DNA of 64,000 nt from Glebionis coronaria (taxonomy: Eukaryota > Streptophyta > Magnoliopsida > Asterales > Asteraceae): contig CM046878.1 of NCBI GenBank assembly GCA_025667525.1, positions 395,812,974 through 395,876,973 of the forward strand. The letters are read 5' to 3'. Under the pieces are notes generated by a model. That model had not been told where the DNA came from. It saw only the letters and a list, made by a program, of their open reading frames with translations, and made no database searches. The position numbers were made by a program, and so were the translations under genes. Below, piece by piece: positions 24,203-35,042 of the stretch (the stretch's first letter is position 1; the number at the start of each line of letters is the position of its first letter).

Positions 24203-24715
24203 ATGGATCAAGACACCAAGATCTTTGAAAAACACGGCACTCTCGATCTAGAAAAAGACGATGAAGATGAGGATGAGTCAGACAAACCCGAGAATGAAGA
24301 TGACTATGACGATGACGATGAAGATGACAATGATGATGATGGTGACAATGATGATAAGGGTGATCGTCACGATGATGATGATGACAACATGGACGAACGA
24401 ATTAATGATGAAGATGAACAAGAGAATGACGATGAAGAGGAAAAGAATGAAGAAGAGGAAAAGGATGATAACAACAAAGATAAGTCAGATGGTGAAGGGG
24501 ATCAAACTTTAGGAAAAGGTGACAAGTCTCAAAAGGATAATGTTACTAAAGATCAAACAACTTCAACAGCCGAGGAAACTCTAGACTCTGAGTCAACTCC
24601 AACCGGCAAACGCACCAAACACCATCATGATGTTGATGCTAATCTGACACCGGGTTCACTTCAATCAGCTTCAGCTATCACATCTACATCACCGCCACAA
24701 CAACTACCCACCTGA
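24203..24715 (+). pseudogene. Copia C post-pol ORF, acidic part
   Basis: 171 codons in a third frame. Residues about 18-95 are almost only D and E with some N and K (e.g. DDYDDDDEDDNDDDGDND), followed by a T/S-rich tail and a basic patch KRTKHHH. Upstream 23964-24202 encodes more of the chain (SYDTPQSDFLIAQRL) in other frames. The acidic low-complexity run likely comes from GAT/GAC repeat slippage. Extended acidic linkers suggest a soluble protein; no catalytic motif is seen. Confidence 0.6.
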
Positions 24716-25038
24716 GAACCCGATCAGCCAATACATGAAACGTCTAAGTCTACACCAGTAAAGGACACTCAACGTACTCAGACAATTCGAGTAATTTTTC
24801 CGAATCGAACTCCAAAATCTTGGCAAAATCATGATATTCCAGAATCGAGCAAACCGGCATGGGTGGATACAGTTAATGTAGATGAAGATGCACCGAGCAA
24901 CCTTGGGTCACAGAAGTTGCTAGCATTCGTCCGCTAACTCGAGAAGATGAACCAGATTTCTCCCAAATCCTCAACAATCCCATCGACTTCTCAGCATATC
25001 TAATCTACAGGTATGGAACTGACAATGTAACTCTAGCG

Positions 25039-25464
25039 ATGGTAACTCGAGCTTTTCATGATCCCACCATCATTCCTACTTCAAGAATCAGTAGAATGGA
25101 GGCTGAATACAATGCGAATGACCTGTTGAAAGCAATGAACCTTCCTCAACGAACATGTCGTCACAGGCTTGAGAATGCTCCTCTTCCGATCGCTGATGCT
25201 GACAATCAAATCATACGTGATTTCTTTGTTTTCTATGACCTTGAGTATTTAATAAACGGCGCCAACAAGTATGCGACTTCCTTAACCTTGGTCAAAGCTG
25301 CAACTTGGGGGTCAATACCCTGGATTGAAGAAAAGGTTCATCGTATATGGGTAAGGAAATTATCTCTGAGTATGATCATTATGCTGAATTGGGTGCATCA
25401 CACTAGGGAGAAACCATACAGAAAGCTTACAGCTGTGCATGTGGCTTCAAGTCAAAGACTCTAG
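25039..25464 (+). pseudogene. Copia C post-pol ORF, fourth part
   Basis: 141 codons, continuing from 24716-25038, where the frame is shifted but still coding-like (IRVIFPNRTPKSW, then DFSAYLIYRYG). Visible: FYDLEYLINGANKYATSLTLVKAATWGSIPWIEEKVHRIW. I recall this pattern from daisy-family retroelement proteins near RNase H-derived fragments, but I cannot assign a domain. A frameshift ends it at 25464. Confidence 0.5.
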
Positions 25465-25580
25465 TAAAACCCGAGTTCAGAATCAAATCCATTTTAGGAG
25501 TAAGAGTTGAACCCAAAGTCGGCTATCATCATATAACAGAAATCAGATTAAAAAGAGAAGACGACAAATCCTATACCATC

Positions 25581-26072
25581 ATGGAAGGAGACTTCTCGGA
25601 TCTTCCTCTTGTTGACATTGAAGATATGTTACCGTTGATGACTCAAGACACACTCAAACACTTGAACACTGAAGACTATATTGCCCTGAATTTAGCTCTA
25701 CGAATGTATACTCGTCGTATTGTGATCAAGAAAAGAGTTGAAGACTTGCAACTTGGAGTTGAGAGTTATCAGAAGAAGCTAAACCTCACGGCTTCATACA
25801 CGAAGGTTCCTGATATTCATCACGACAAAATCCCGTACACAAGCACTACAAAACCGGTTCCATGCACTTTCTACTTGAATGGATCCGGTGAGAAGAAATT
25901 CCTAAGAATAGCGGAACTCTCCAAGTTTAGTGACGGGACTCTTGAGCAAGTTCGGGACACATTGATTCAGATCAGCAGAACCAATAAGCATCCCCAACTT
26001 ACCGTCCGGTGGCACACAGGGTACGAAACAAGTGCTAGGTACCTGATAAACAAGATTATTGAAAAGTTGTAG
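25581..26072 (+). pseudogene. Copia C post-pol ORF, C-terminal part
   Basis: 163 codons: EGDFSDLPLVDIEDMLPLM, YIALNLALRMYTRRIVI, KKRVEDLQLGVESYQKKLN, and ELSKFSDGTLEQVRDTL. This segment is common downstream of copia pol in daisy-family genomes (recalled, not searched). It ends at TAG 26070-26072. Adding all parts, the C post-pol region spans about 4 kb (22045-26072) and once encoded a protein of roughly 1,300 residues, if one ORF. Confidence 0.6.
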
Positions 26073-27433
26073 GAAAGACGCTTGATGAGGAGTATTGAAC
26101 GATTCTTTGGTGGAAGACCATATGGAGCGCACCACAAGCTGATGCAACGATCCATCTAATGGGTCGTACTATCTCAGGTCTATTCCCTATTGGTTAATTT
26201 GTGAATATGTAAATATTGTGAAAATTGTGCTTTTGTGGCATGTTGTAGTGTGAAAGTATGATATTTTTCAAGAATTTCTCTTGAGATTCTAAATCTTTCA
26301 AACATATAGTTCTCGAGCAGTACAACTAACCGTCATTAATTTAAGGGGGAGCATTAATATGTTCTTTGGCTAGCATCTAATTTCATTTTATTACCCAAAG
26401 ACCGGTTAATCCATTAATATCCAAAATATTAATGGTTAACATTTTGGATAAGGGGAGAAAATGGGATTAAGGAGACTTGATGATATATTTGGCTAAACAT
26501 GAAAAAGACTTCAAGTATAAACCAACTTAATATGTGTGTTGCAGATGTTAAGGGGGAGCATTTTTTATGAACAAAAACACTTAAAGATACAAAACTTTGA
26601 TATTTATATCACAAGTATCTTAAGTGAGTTTTCAAGGATTTTTCATGGTGACAAGTACTTACCCAAAACACACTTAATTCACGCCGGATGTGGTGACAAA
26701 AGGGTGGTAGGATTAGGTACTAGTTCAATGATTCTTCCAAGAACCGGAGGAATCTTCCCAATGACAATTTCATAGTTAGAAAATAGAAGTCCTTAGGAAA
26801 GATGGATAATGGATTGTGAACGTAGCTGAATGCCGACCAAGTACTGATGCTAGCACTGGAACAATCACAACAAGGTGCTAGTGATGATGTATTGGTAAGC
26901 ATTGAAGGGGTTGAAGAATGAAAAAGAAATGTAAAGATAAAGGGTGTAAAGAAAGAAGCCCTCCTTACAACTTAGGCAAAAACCGGGTCAACTCATTTTG
27001 AAGACAAAGTATCATGGACACAGTGATGCGATGCACAACCCCTCCCAGTCAACTCAAATATCTCTCAAAAGATATTTGTTTTAATGTCACGGAGTTCAAC
27101 ACGTTATCTATCGGTTTATTCACTCCGAATAAATTGATATTGAAAAGGTGGCAATCCTCTCCAGCCTCCGCTCACCAAAACAAAAATGCACTATTGACTC
27201 TAGAGCCATGAGATCATCATAAGTCTCATTAGGACACAATTTCAAAACAAGAAATATTTTTATGAGTCCTACGCAATATTCTTGCAATATTGCAAGAACA
27301 TCTAAGTTTTACGGAAGTATTACAATGAAGATGGAAATCCTGCTTGAGCCAACATCAAACAAGCTCATGGTAGGTGACACACGCGGTTCTTTAAGAACTA
27401 ATATTGTGATAACTGGAAAGAAACGATGGTTTA
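26073..27433 (+). other. Element C 3' noncoding region, left part
   Basis: No credible gene. Two separate purine-rich runs, TTAAGGGGGAGCATT (near 26340) and GTTAAGGGGGAGCATT (near 26548), look like extra polypurine tracts. The region is cut at 27433 by gypsy D and resumes at 48939. The last 130 bp resemble the segment at 49040-49145. Confidence 0.55.
27429..27433. repeat. Target site duplication of gypsy D, left copy
   Basis: GTTTA here and GTTTA at 48934-48938 flank the two outer LTR ends of D. Confidence 0.65.
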
Positions 27434-29138
27434 TTTAACATCCCCAAATTTACACGCAGCGGAATACATCTTTGGGTGCTAAACAATGATACAACAACAC
27501 ATAATTTATAAAGAACGACTCGAAAAGACACGTTTTAGATTTATCGTTCCTAAAACATTTGTCAGAGTAGCGTAGTCCTAAGTAATCGTTACCAAAGATA
27601 AGTTAAAACAACATATTGGTTTGTTTTAAAAATGGAACGATAAATAAATCAAAGAGTTTGAACAGCAAAAGCAGTGCACAACTTCATTCCCCGTGACCCC
27701 CAAGCTTCCACTTCTTGATTACCTGAAATACATGTGAGTAAAACAATCAGCAAAAATGCCGAGTGAATCTATAGGTTTATGTAATCAATTTGAACACAAG
27801 CAAAGATTATAAGTTTGTGGCATGCTTATAAGCATCAAATAATAATTTGCATCAACAATGTTAATTGTATATAGCATAAATTGCAATAAGCTCATGGAAC
27901 CGAGCCCTTAGACACTCCCTTTAGAGGTCTGATAAGACAGGAGATTTATTAATTGTCGGTTACCTCTAGATTAATGGTACATTGCCGTATACCTGACTTC
28001 TCAATACAATATGTTCAAACAGTGTGGAGGTCGGGCCTAAGCTTCTATGACAAGTCCACAAAAACTGAACCGGGGCGGCTTCCCCCATAGATCTATTAAT
28101 TGTACTAGTGGTTAACCCATCATAGGTTAATTAACGGTCCATAATTGAGGTTTTAACAAAGGCAATCACTTAATGCAATTTAAAGGCAACCACGGGTCCA
28201 TTCATAGAGGGACAAAGCATACCATAAAAATCTTGTGTTCCAAATTTATAAAACATGTATTCCCCCTCGCGGGTTTAAAATCATTTAATAACTAGTATAA
28301 AGCGAGGCTATAGACTCACCTTAGCCAATAGTGGTAATGAGACGATCGCCGACGATAGATGATGCCTTTCAAACACGAGAACCGCAACCTATCAAATGAG
28401 GTACGTTCATTAATAATAGACTCGAGAAATAACCCATACATAAGAATATAAAACTCGACTCATAAAATCACGACAAAATCGAGAGAAAACGATACAAGTG
28501 ATACTATTACACTCTCCTATATATTCATTTTATTATTCTACGCCTTTAATAAAAATCTGCCGGAACATACCGAATGTCCAAGCCGTTTTCCCATACTTAG
28601 ACATATCAACTTTTTATGATACTACTCAGAGAACTTACTTACTATATATAGAAAGTCCTCTCCAAAGACCATTAAAAGATTTTACTTCTAAAGTTCCCTG
28701 CCCGACTCATCTTTGAATCACAAAATCCGGACAGTTTAGCGACCTTGACTTACGAAACCATTTTGACCATTCTAAACAACTCCGTTTGTAAAACCGCCAC
28801 TTGATTCTAAAAATAGACTCAAAATTCTAAACTTGGAGCCTGAGAACAGCCCTTGAATCATTTTGAAACTCATTTTATAGTCCCCGAGATTTTCGGATTG
28901 TGTCGACACTCGTCTCCCGGTACACGAAAATCAAACTAGTGTAACTTCCACCTCGTTTGGAGTTGGAAGGCCTACTTTATATCAAATCGAAGCTAACGAA
29001 ATTCTCTACAACATAAGCCCATAATATCAACCTATTTTCAGACTTAAGACCCCCCAAGATTGGCCTCAAACCTACTGCCCAAAATTGACTATAAAAATCT
29101 CCTACAAAATCAAGTTTTTGATTAAAACCAACGTTTAT
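27434..29138 (-). repeat. Gypsy D 3' LTR, part distal to B
   Basis: It aligns base for base with 46365-48090, with about 30 substitutions and a 24-bp deletion near 28892 relative to the other copy. The outer end reads TTTAACATCCCC on the plus strand. Plus-strand ORFs here (e.g. 28498-28716) recur in the other LTR only because the LTRs are copies; they are not genes. Confidence 0.9.
29134..29138. repeat. Target site duplication of copia B, left copy
   Basis: TTTAT directly precedes the 5' LTR; TTTAT at 41057-41061 directly follows the 3' LTR. The other D LTR (near 48087) has this sequence once, uninterrupted. Confidence 0.93.
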
Positions 29139-29664
29139 TGTTGGGAATAAATTAAGGCCAGATCACTTGAGCGCTGACAAGAACAACTCAAGCGTTGACA
29201 AGAACAAATTGAGCGCTGACAGCTCAAGCGTTGACAAGTTAAAGTCAAACGTTGACAGATTGAAGACAAGCACTGATGGAAGATGTGAGCTACACGTTTA
29301 TTATATTCTAGAATACTTCTAGTAAGGATAGAAACGACAATGTATTTTCTATGTTTATCTTTACCTAGAATAGTTGATACGTAGCTTATTGTACAAGGAT
29401 TCTTAGTCTATAAAAGAAGGCCTTTAGGTTAATGTTTAGTATCAAGTTTTATATAAGTTTTCATTCGTAAACATCTTTCATTGTAAGCAAGTTCGACATT
29501 CATAATCAAAGTGAAAGTTTTGTTTACATCTTGTGTTCTTGTTTAAGTGTTAAATTCCGCATAACACTTAGATTCACAAAGCATATAACAAAGGTTTCTC
29601 TACGTGTTATACTTGATCTAATCTCGTATACACAAAGCTAATCGATCTAAGTTTGGGATCAACA
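29139..29664 (+). repeat. Copia B 5' LTR (526 bp)
   Basis: It starts TGTTGGGAATAAA and ends GGGATCAACA. The TATA box TATAAAA is at 29409-29415. Five perfect RCGYTGACA copies lie at 29171, 29192, 29213, 29228 and 29249. It differs from the 3' LTR at about five positions (e.g. near 29159, 29204, 29399, 29417). Confidence 0.95.
29409..29415 (+). promoter_or_regulatory. TATA box, copia B 5' LTR
   Basis: TATAAAA, 270 bp into the LTR and about 250 bp before its end; the same sequence is at 40801-40807 in the 3' LTR. Expected start of the genomic RNA about 30 bp downstream (inference). Confidence 0.6.
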
Positions 29665-29666
29665 AG

Positions 29667-29678
29667 TGGTATCAGAGC
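29667..29678 (+). other. Primer-binding site, copia B
   Basis: TGGTATCAGAGC two bases after the 5' LTR, complementary to the 3' end of plant initiator tRNA-Met, which primes minus-strand DNA synthesis. Confidence 0.93.
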
Positions 29679-29764
29679 TTGTTGAGGAACTTTAGATCTT
29701 TGAAGAACACCAGAACGATACACGAACACCAAAACCCTAATTTTCTCAAAACCCTAAAAACATC

Positions 29765-32539
29765 ATGTCTGAAGCAATAACCTCCTCCTCTTCACCATTA
29801 CCAAACATCAAGATTCCCATGCTTGATGCAACCAACTTTGACTTATGGAAGTTCAACTTTGAACAATATCTGGGGATCTTTGATTACACACTCTGGGAGA
29901 TTATTGAATATGGAAACTCATTCAATAAGGCTCAAAAGATTCAGGATGCCAGTACGGCAAGATCAGCTGTTGAAGGATGTCCTGATGAAGATAAGAAAGA
30001 AAAACCTAGAGATGGTAGAGCTGTAGGTGCTGAAGATATTGCAAAGAAAAGGGTTGACATGAAAGCCCTAAATATTCTGAAAGTCTCTTTGGGACAAGAA
30101 AATCAGCACAAATATAGAGGCTATGAATCTGCTAAGGATCTTTGGGAAGCAATTGAAGTTGCATATGGTGGTAATGCAGACACTAAGGAAGAAAAGAAAA
30201 AGCAACTTCTGCATGATTATGCTGTCTTCAAAGCACAGCCCAATGAGAAACTAAGTAGTGTGAGAAGCAGATTGCTTGACATCACAAGCAAGTTGTCCTT
30301 CATGGGGACACAAGTTGGTGATGTTGACACCAATGCTACCTTTCTGAAAAGTCTTGGTGAGGCATGGAAGATTGAGGCAAGATCTATTCTTGCCAATAAT
30401 ACTTACAAGAGCTCTTCGTTTGATGACATCTACAACAAACTAAGACTGTTGGAAGATGAAACTCTTTCAGCTCATGGAAGCAAAGCTAGCACCAGCAACA
30501 TGGCCTTCTTCTCTCATAGTGAAGGTCAATTCAATCAGAAGGACTCTTTTATGCATCCAGTTACTGGATCATCATTTATCAGCGCTGGAACAAGTCCTGT
30601 CAACGTCTCCTTTTCAGACGCTGACACATTCATGAATGACTGTCCAAGAGTTAAACCTGCTGGTTTGGATTTGGATACTGTGTGTGCTTACATTGCTTCT
30701 TTGCCCAATGGTTCAGTGATTACATATGAGGACCTTGAGCAGATAAGTGATGAACACTTGGAAGAGATGGACATCAAGTGGAACATGGCTCTTGCTAAAG
30801 ACACTGCTGGATTTGATAAATCCAAAGTTGAGTGCTACAACTGTCATCGCATAGGGCACTTCATGAGGGAATGCAGATCTCCTAGAAGATCTGATGCTGG
30901 TAAACCCTCAAGTCAGGTTGTTAAAGCTCAAGACTCCAAAGCCATGGTTGCAGTTCAAGGAATTGATGGTACTGGATGGGATTGGAGCTATCTGGCTAAG
31001 GATGCTGAAGAGGACAAAGCTTTGATTGCTGATATTGAAGAAGAAGAGCATGTTGAATATGCTCTCATGGCACACTCCTCCTCTTCATCTGATAATGAGG
31101 TATATGATGATGCTTTTTGTAGCAAAGGTTGTAGGCTAAACACTGATAGACTTAACAAAGAGGTGTTAAAACTAAAAGATGATATGAGCACTGAAAGGTG
31201 TAAATTGTCCAATTACCAACTAGCTCTTACTAAAACTGAGAAAACCGTTTCTGAATACAAGAAAATGGAATTTGATTTAAAAGATAAGATAAATATCTTA
31301 AAACATGAGCTAGAGGGTAGTATGGACATTAGAAATATCATGACAAAGGTCAATAGAGACCTTCAGGCTAAGTTAGATGAGGCTATTAAGAATAAGGATA
31401 ATGTTGACCTCAAGATTCAAAGATTTGATAAAGCCACCCAAGCCCTAGGAGACTGTGTAGCTAAACAAAGGGATCCTAAGGACATGACTGGGATTGGGAT
31501 GAATGATTACTCTCTGGTTCCACCACCAGCTGGTGACTTCTATGGTGTCCTTAGAAAGGATTTGTCTTGGACTGGTATACCAGAATGCCAAGATGAGGAA
31601 TTCATTCCTCCACCAAGAGTTGTCACTCCAGTGGAAGAGTATCAACAAAAACTGACTGACCTAAATGAGTGGAAGAAAGCTAACCCTACTTTATTTGTTA
31701 AGGGAGGTTTGCTATGTGAAAGTCCCAATGAATTACCACCCATTAAGGTTACTCACCCAGTTACTGGTAAAGCTGTTGACCTAGGCTCAAACACTGTTAG
31801 AAGACCTACCATTAAATATGCAGAGATGTATAGAAATAATAGGTCACCCAAGAGCCAAGTTAACAATCATGGAACAGGTTTCTTCGCTTCTAGACCTAAG
31901 AGTGTGTCTAAGAAAGCCTGTTATACTTGTGGTAGCTTTTCACATTTGGCATACAAGTGTGTCAACGCTCCCAAAGCCAGCGCTGATAGGAACAATTTCA
32001 TCGTTGATAGAAAGAAAGTCAACGTTGTTAGGAAGTCAAACGTTGTCAGACCCAGACCTTGTGTGCAGCAAAGTCCACAAGTGATTAGACCTGCCCCATT
32101 CTTCTCTAGAAGGTCTAACACTCATGGACAAAGACCTTTTCAAAAGACAAACACCTGGTCAAATAGGCAATGGGTTCCTGTAGCAAACCCTAGGTTCAAC
32201 GCTGACAAGGGTAATTTCAGCGTTGACAGGACAAAATCCAACGCTGACAGAAACGTGACCAGACCTAAATATTTGCAGCCACAAGGTAAGGGGTCTAAAG
32301 CTTCTTCAAGCTTAACATGGAGACCCAAGAAAGATCAAAACCCTCATAATAATGGAATTTCAATGACTTGCAATATGTTTAATTACATTTCAAAGGTCAT
32401 TACAAAACCAATTGGGGTTAACTGGGTTTTTCATCCTAAAAAGGATGAGAATGGGGTTGTTGTGAGAACTAAGTTTGTTCTTATTGAACAACCAGTTGAA
32501 TCCAAGTCTTCTGAGACTTGGGTTCCCAAAGAAAAATAA
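29765..32539 (+). CDS. gag: Copia B gag polyprotein (924 aa, intact)
   Basis: ATG at 29765 follows a 100-nt leader (29665-29764). Residues about 10-60 (IPMLDATNFDLWKFNFEQYL) and 95-245 (ALNILKVSLGQ, SAKDLWEAIEVAYGG, LLHDYAVFKAQPNEKLSS) are the usual copia gag capsid-type region. Two CCHC zinc knuckles bind RNA: CYNCHRIGHFMREC (about 357-370) and CYTCGSFSHLAYKC (about 719-732). A coiled-coil-rich part lies at about 455-560. Near the C-terminus are repeated NADK/SVDR/NADR motifs. At over 900 residues it is long for copia gag, as in SIRE-type elements. It forms the cytoplasmic particle. The stop (TAA 32537-32539) overlaps pol, which is in the -1 frame. Confidence 0.93.
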   Translation: MSEAITSSSSPLPNIKIPMLDATNFDLWKFNFEQYLGIFDYTLWEIIEYGNSFNKAQKIQDASTARSAVEGCPDEDKKEKPRDGRAVGAEDIAKKRVDMKALNILKVSLGQENQHKYRGYESAKDLWEAIEVAYGGNADTKEEKKKQLLHDYAVFKAQPNEKLSSVRSRLLDITSKLSFMGTQVGDVDTNATFLKSLGEAWKIEARSILANNTYKSSSFDDIYNKLRLLEDETLSAHGSKASTSNMAFFSHSEGQFNQKDSFMHPVTGSSFISAGTSPVNVSFSDADTFMNDCPRVKPAGLDLDTVCAYIASLPNGSVITYEDLEQISDEHLEEMDIKWNMALAKDTAGFDKSKVECYNCHRIGHFMRECRSPRRSDAGKPSSQVVKAQDSKAMVAVQGIDGTGWDWSYLAKDAEEDKALIADIEEEEHVEYALMAHSSSSSDNEVYDDAFCSKGCRLNTDRLNKEVLKLKDDMSTERCKLSNYQLALTKTEKTVSEYKKMEFDLKDKINILKHELEGSMDIRNIMTKVNRDLQAKLDEAIKNKDNVDLKIQRFDKATQALGDCVAKQRDPKDMTGIGMNDYSLVPPPAGDFYGVLRKDLSWTGIPECQDEEFIPPPRVVTPVEEYQQKLTDLNEWKKANPTLFVKGGLLCESPNELPPIKVTHPVTGKAVDLGSNTVRRPTIKYAEMYRNNRSPKSQVNNHGTGFFASRPKSVSKKACYTCGSFSHLAYKCVNAPKASADRNNFIVDRKKVNVVRKSNVVRPRPCVQQSPQVIRPAPFFSRRSNTHGQRPFQKTNTWSNRQWVPVANPRFNADKGNFSVDRTKSNADRNVTRPKYLQPQGKGSKASSSLTWRPKKDQNPHNNGISMTCNMFNYISKVITKPIGVNWVFHPKKDENGVVVRTKFVLIEQPVESKSSETWVPKEK

Positions 32540-34464
32540 TTTGTTTTCTTTATGTGCAGGGCATTCAGAGACAGATCAATGATTATGGATATTGGGATAG
32601 TGGATGCTCAAGGCACATGACAGGAAAGGAAGACTATCTGACGAACTTCACTCCTATTAAAGATGGTGATAAGGTATACTTTGTAGGGGGCTACGGCACC
32701 ATTACAGGCAAAGGAACCCTTCTCACCAATAATCTACGTTTTGAGAATGTCTTCCTGGTAAAAGAACTGGATTATAATCTGTTTAGTGTATCACAAGTGT
32801 GTGATAACAAAAATAAGGTTCTTTTCACTGATACTGAGTGTTTGGTGTTAAGCAAGGATTTTAAGATCCCTGATGAGAAGTATATTGAGTATAGAACACC
32901 TAGGCATAAGGACATATATAATGTGAATTTAAATGGGATTAAAGTGAATGCTAATATGTCTTGTTTTTATGCTAAGGCCTCAGTAGATGAAAGTAATTTG
33001 TGGCACAGGCGACTAGGGCACATAAATTTTAAAAATATAAATAGACTTGTGAGGCTTGGTTTAGTTGATGGTTTGCCTGAGAAGGCCTTCCACAATGACC
33101 ACTCTTGTGTTGCATGTCTTAAAGGCAAGCAGCACAAGGTCTCATTCAAGTCCAAGCAGGTGCATACTAGTTCCAGACCTCTTCATATGCTTCACATGGA
33201 CCTCTTTGGTCCAACAAATATAGAAAGTTTGAATGGCAAGTCATATTGTTTTGTTGTCACTGATGACTTTTCTAGGTTTACTTGGACATTCTTTCTAGCT
33301 ATGAAGAGTGACACAGCTGATGTTCTTATTGAATTTATCACTCAAATTGAGAAAAGGTCTGGCAATGAGGTTAAGATGCTTAGGAGTGATAATGGTGGAG
33401 AATTTAGGAACAAGAAGCTTGATGATTTTTGTGCCAGGAAGGGAATTACTAGGCAATTCAGTATTGCTAGAACCCCACAACAAAATGGGGTTGCTGAAAG
33501 GAAAAATAGAACCCTAATTGAAGCAGCCAGAACAATGTTGGCTGATGCTCACTTTCCCATAGCCTTTTGGGCTGAGGCTGTTAATACAGCATGCTATGTG
33601 CAAAATAGATCATTGGTTAATAAAATTCAGAACAAAACACCTTATGAGTTACTTTGGGGAAGAAAACCTAATATTGGTTTTCTCAGACCTTTTGGATGTC
33701 ATGTAGTAGTCCTAGACACTAGTGATGCCTTAGGGAAATTTAGTGCGAAAGGTGATGAAGGTTACTTCATGGGGTATTCAGTGCAGAGCAAGGGTTATAG
33801 GGTTTATCTTAAGGAGGACAAACGTATTGTTGAAAGAGTACATGTTAGGTTCTTAGAGAATAAACCTAGTGATCCTGAAAGTGGTCCTAATTGGTTGTTT
33901 GATTTGGAACCCTTATCTAGAACTTTAAATTATATGCCTGTCACTAATCCAGACATTGTGAAGGTAACTTCAAATGTTGTGGAGGAACAAGTTGTTAATG
34001 TTTCAGGTCACAGGTTGATGAGAGGGTTGGATCACAAGCAGAAAAGCCATCTCCTACATTTGAATATGTCACAATTCCCATTTGGACTGATGCTTTTGCT
34101 GCTGCTGCTGCTGGACAAGATAATGGTGGTTTCCAAATACCACCAGATACAAACATGCATGGTTCTTCAGGCGCTGACAAAGGCAAATCTAGCGCTGACA
34201 AGACCAATTCAGACGTTGATGGCTCAGACGTTGACAACAACAGTTCAAGCGTTGTTAGCCCAAGCGCTGACAAACAAGGTTCAGACGTTGACAACACCTT
34301 TGTACATCTTTTCTCTTCCACTTTTGAACAAGGAGGACCTTCCAGGGTTTATGAAGAGATTCTTGTTGATCAAAGAGAGTCTGATGAAGAAGATATTGGC
34401 AACATGGAGCGTGAAGTTGAGGACACCAGACTTTTTGAAGGAGGAGTTCTCACTTCCACAATGA
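32518..34464 (+). CDS. pol: Copia B protease-integrase (open, then frameshifted)
   Basis: 648 codons are open; the true product likely begins near 32560 ([14 protein letters not shown]). Protease active site D-S-G at 32596-32604. Pre-integrase zinc domain: [17 protein letters not shown], then CVACLKGK. Integrase: [17 protein letters not shown] and NGVAERKNR give the D, D, E triad. Its C-terminal part is [20 protein letters not shown]. Near 34008 one base (A) present in element A is missing, so residues after VNVSG are out of frame until the stop at 34464. The enzymes would cleave the polyprotein and insert cDNA in the genome. Confidence 0.9.
   Translation: MGSQRKIICFLYVQGIQRQINDYGYWDSGCSRHMTGKEDYLTNFTPIKDGDKVYFVGGYGTITGKGTLLTNNLRFENVFLVKELDYNLFSVSQVCDNKNKVLFTDTECLVLSKDFKIPDEKYIEYRTPRHKDIYNVNLNGIKVNANMSCFYAKASVDESNLWHRRLGHINFKNINRLVRLGLVDGLPEKAFHNDHSCVACLKGKQHKVSFKSKQVHTSSRPLHMLHMDLFGPTNIESLNGKSYCFVVTDDFSRFTWTFFLAMKSDTADVLIEFITQIEKRSGNEVKMLRSDNGGEFRNKKLDDFCARKGITRQFSIARTPQQNGVAERKNRTLIEAARTMLADAHFPIAFWAEAVNTACYVQNRSLVNKIQNKTPYELLWGRKPNIGFLRPFGCHVVVLDTSDALGKFSAKGDEGYFMGYSVQSKGYRVYLKEDKRIVERVHVRFLENKPSDPESGPNWLFDLEPLSRTLNYMPVTNPDIVKVTSNVVEEQVVNVSGHRLMRGLDHKQKSHLLHLNMSQFPFGLMLLLLLLLDKIMVVSKYHQIQTCMVLQALTKANLALTRPIQTLMAQTLTTTVQALLAQALTNKVQTLTTPLYIFSLPLLNKEDLPGFMKRFLLIKESLMKKILATWSVKLRTPDFLKEEFSLPQ
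32540..32559 (+). promoter_or_regulatory. Splice-acceptor-like tract at gag/pol junction (B)
   Basis: A T-rich tract ending TATGTGCAG, followed by GG, directly after the gag stop and identical to A at 5841-5860. It could serve as a 3' splice site giving a separate pol mRNA. I found no canonical -1 slippery heptamer in the gag frame beside it. Inference. Confidence 0.35.
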
Positions 34465-35030
34465 AGAATCACCCCCCATCTCAGATCATTGGTGATGTTA
34501 TGACTCCAGTTCAGACAAGAAGATCTCATCAAGGACTTGGTGGATTTATTGCCAATATACACAAGAAGGTTGATACCCCTCTTGTGCAAGCATGTTTGTT
34601 TGCATGTTTTCTGTCACAAGAAGAACCCAAGAAGATATTTGATGCTCTCAAAGAACCAAGTTGGGTGGAAGCAATGCAGGATGAGCTTCACCAATTTGCT
34701 ATTCAGGATGTTTGGGAGCTGGTTGATTGTCCTAGATATGTCAGACCTATAGGGACAAGATGGGTTCTCAGAAACAAAAGAGATGAAAGAGGTATTGTGG
34801 TCAGAAACAAGGCAAGGTTAGTGGCTCAAGGTTATACACAAGAGGAGGGAATAGACTATGAAGAAGTTTTTGCACCAGTTGCAAGGATTGAAGCTATTAG
34901 GATTTTTCTAGCCTATGCATCTTGCATGGGCTTCACAGTCTATCAAATGGATGTGAAAAGTGCATTCTTGTATGGCACCATTGTTGAGGAAGTTTATGTC
35001 ATGCAACCTCCTGGTTTTGAGGATCCTTAA
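34155..35030 (+). pseudogene. pol: Copia B integrase-RT linker and RT N-terminal half
   Basis: It continues pol after the 1-bp deletion, in the frame whose start positions are divisible by 3. The linker carries SADK, SDVD, PSADK repeats (motif copies at 34171, 34192, 34228, 34264, 34285). RT fingers and palm: [43 protein letters not shown] (first catalytic Asp in QMDVK). TAA at 35028-35030 interrupts FEDP-stop-HPDKVYRV in frame. At this position relatives have a sense codon (inference). Confidence 0.88.
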
Positions 35031-35042
35031 CATCCAGATAAA

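Noticed and set aside
24261..24512. Met/Thr/Lys-rich ORF overlapping the acidic region
   Set aside because: Out-of-frame shadow of the GAT/GAC repeat.
28498..28716. Plus-strand 72-codon ORF recurring at 47419-47646
   Set aside because: It recurs because the two D LTRs are copies; it is antisense to D and has no domain.
29667..29678. tRNA gene fragments at TGGTATCAGAGC sites
   Set aside because: These are primer-binding sites next to LTRs; no cloverleaf around them.
32520..32545. Classical -1 frameshift slippery site at the B gag end
   Set aside because: Codons ccc aaa gaa aaa taa do not form X XXY YYZ in the gag frame.
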